The position numbers were made by a program, and so were the translations under genes. From the NCBI GenBank assembly GCA_024138025.1, contig JAMXBD010000713.1, positions 186,001 to 250,000 of the forward strand: a DNA stretch of 64,000 nt, read 5' to 3'. Position 1 is the stretch's first letter. The number at the start of each line of letters is the position of its first letter. A model generated the notes under the pieces. It was not told the origin of the DNA, did not search any database, and saw only the letters and a program-made list of their open reading frames with translations. Positions 62,341 through 64,000 of the stretch are shown in pieces. This DNA is from Combretum micranthum. Lineage: Eukaryota > Streptophyta > Magnoliopsida > Myrtales > Combretaceae.

Positions 62341-64000
62341 GTAAAAGATGACCGTTTGTCGGCCATAAGAGCTTATCCAGAGATCTCCCTTACTGACATT
62401 GACCGGTTTACGAGGTTTGGAGTACGATATTTTTATTTATTTAAGGTTTTTCCATTAGTGTCTGTTCTGCCAAAAATAAATAGCTTTTTAATTTTATTTT
62501 TCCCGAATATTATTTCAAATATTAGGAATTGGATCGAAAGCCGAAAGCCAACTTTCATTCCATCTTGTTATTAAGGATTTTAAATTCATATATTTCCTTT
62601 TCTTTTGTGTATTACATCAGTTAAATCTAAACCTCTTACTTTATTTAAAATTCAAGAATAATACTACTAGGCCAAGTCATTCATAAACCATAAACCTTTT
62701 CTTATTTCTTTGATAAAAAATCAAGAAACTATTCTATTGAGGATTTAATATGTAAAAATGTAATTTATATTTAATAACTTCCAGTTCATCATTGATTTAA
62801 AAATTGTTATGATAAATATTTAAATTAATTTAATTATAATTTTATATTAATTTAATTCATTCAATAAATTATAAAATACATTTGTAAAAAGAATTAAATA
62901 TATATAATATTTCCTTAGTAATTACTATATGTTTTCATCCTTTAGAAGACATAATCAGGCTAATAACAATATAGTCTAATAATATATATCTAATATCTCA
63001 AATAAAAAATCTTAGACCCATTATAATAGAAAAAAAAAAACATGGTTAGGAAATGGATGGTCCCATCCACCAATATATTCACTGTATTGCTGTGAAATTA
63101 CAATCTAATTTCCCTTTCATTATTAGTATTTGATATGAGGAGTATTTCTGTGGGTATATATGTAAATTTGCGGTGAAATTACAATCTAATATTTCCCTTT
63201 CATTATTAGTATTTGATACGAGGAGATAATTCATGTGGGTATATATGTAAATTTTTATTTTTTTTTTCCATTTAAAGGGTAGTCATGTCTTTCTGTTGTG
63301 GACTTAAAAGGGTGTTTATGTCAAATGATCAAAATGCCAGTGACTGAAGTGAGTGGGGTTGTCTTGCCTAAAGATAAAAGAAAAAAGAAGAAGAAGAGAC
63401 TTGGTCGTGAGGTTTTGTTTGTGACATATATGTTTTATTATTATTATTATTATAATAATTTTATTTGGGATGTGAAATGACAAAACAGATTTTTAGTGTC
63501 CCGTCCACAACACGTGGTGGATTTGCATGTGGTTGTGATGATAAGTCTTGCAGAATAAGATGAAAGGGTAAATTATAGTTATAAGAAAAATTATTAAATT
63601 TCTAAAAAGAAGGATATTTTAAATTTTTTTTAAATTTATAATTCAAAAGTTTTTAATCAACAATATAATGGTCTTTTTTTTTTTTAAGGAAGAGTACTCT
63701 GAAAGAATCTTTTTTTTTTTTTATGTTCTATTTCATGATGTTGCTTTTAAAATTCTTCATTTCAAAACTTTAAAATGGAAAAAAATAGAAAAATAAATCT
63801 TAAATTGAAGAGAAATAAATAACAATAAAACTTTTTGAGTTCTTATATTTTTTTCATTTAAGGGTGTATGTGTTATTGGAAAAATATTGAGTGCGTGATC
63901 TACAAATATACTGGTAGTGTATAACTATTAACTATATGCTAATACATGAATAATATAGTTGGTAGTTTTCAAAATAATCACTACTCACATACCCATATGT
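62341..64000. other. HMGB upstream flank and AT-rich spacer
   Basis: Should include the HMGB promoter next to 62340, but no clear TATA box was seen. The rest is AT-rich, with A and T homopolymers, (TTA)n at 63436-63452 and one local tandem duplication (63087-63253). No coding gene recognised. Confidence 0.45.
63087..63253. repeat. Tandem duplication of about 83 bp
   Basis: Two head-to-tail copies of GTGAAATTACAATCTAAT, TTCCCTTTCATTATTAGT, TTTGATAYGAGGAG and GTGGGTATATATGTAAATT, differing by a few small indels and one or two substitutions. Confidence 0.85.

Noticed and set aside
1..64000. tRNA, rRNA or organellar gene content
   Set aside because: No tRNA cloverleaf, rRNA core or chloroplast/mitochondrial gene was recognised on either strand by eye; a covariance-model scan would be needed to be certain.

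Overview
This is plant nuclear DNA, most likely from a eudicot. It is AT-rich, the genes are split by many GT-AG introns, the intergenic space is full of small foldback and TIR elements, and there is a nest of LTR retrotransposons. All identifications come from reading translations against remembered families; no search was run.

Four cellular genes are supported. From left to right they are: the 3' part of a chloroplast ADP/ATP carrier of the TAAC/EAAC type (+, exons 302-7950); a complete RUS5-type root-UVB-sensitive (DUF647) gene (+, 20083-27259, 15 coding exons); an AIRP2-type RING E3 ligase gene (+, 50936-52772, 5 exons); and an HMGB chromatin-protein gene (-, 61157-58319, 7 coding exons plus a 5' UTR intron). 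In Arabidopsis, carrier, RUS5 and AIRP2 are the consecutive loci At5g01500, At5g01510 and At5g01520, while the carrier paralogue At3g51870 lies beside HMGB1 (At3g51880). The window therefore looks like the unduplicated ancestral block that keeps all four neighbours.

RUS5 and AIRP2 are about 23.7 kb apart, and 18.3 kb of that is one insertion nest. A roughly 5.4 kb Ty3/gypsy chromovirus-like element (31504-49833, TSD ACTTC, minus orientation) carries in its 3' LTR a 12.9 kb Athila-like Ty3/gypsy element (31899-44835, TSD AGTTG, minus orientation). The Athila-like element has a tRNA-type primer-binding site, gag, protease, RT, RNase H, integrase and an extra ORF after integrase. It also carries striking GTAC-GGCC-GTAC palindrome arrays in its LTRs and, at an exact 62-bp period, in its 3' internal region.

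The 8.4-20 kb gap holds two relatives of an AAGAGACGAGGTC repeat family, a long hairpin element, a hAT-type MITE, a decayed coding region, and a 0.9 kb tandem duplication with a 765-bp solo LTR (TSD AAATC) inside one copy. A short LTR-flanked element sits in the large carrier intron.

Single-base frame breaks occur in three of the four cellular genes and repeatedly in the otherwise young Athila-like element, and the two Athila LTRs differ more by small indels than by substitutions. I read this mainly as residual indel error in the assembly rather than gene death, but that is an inference.
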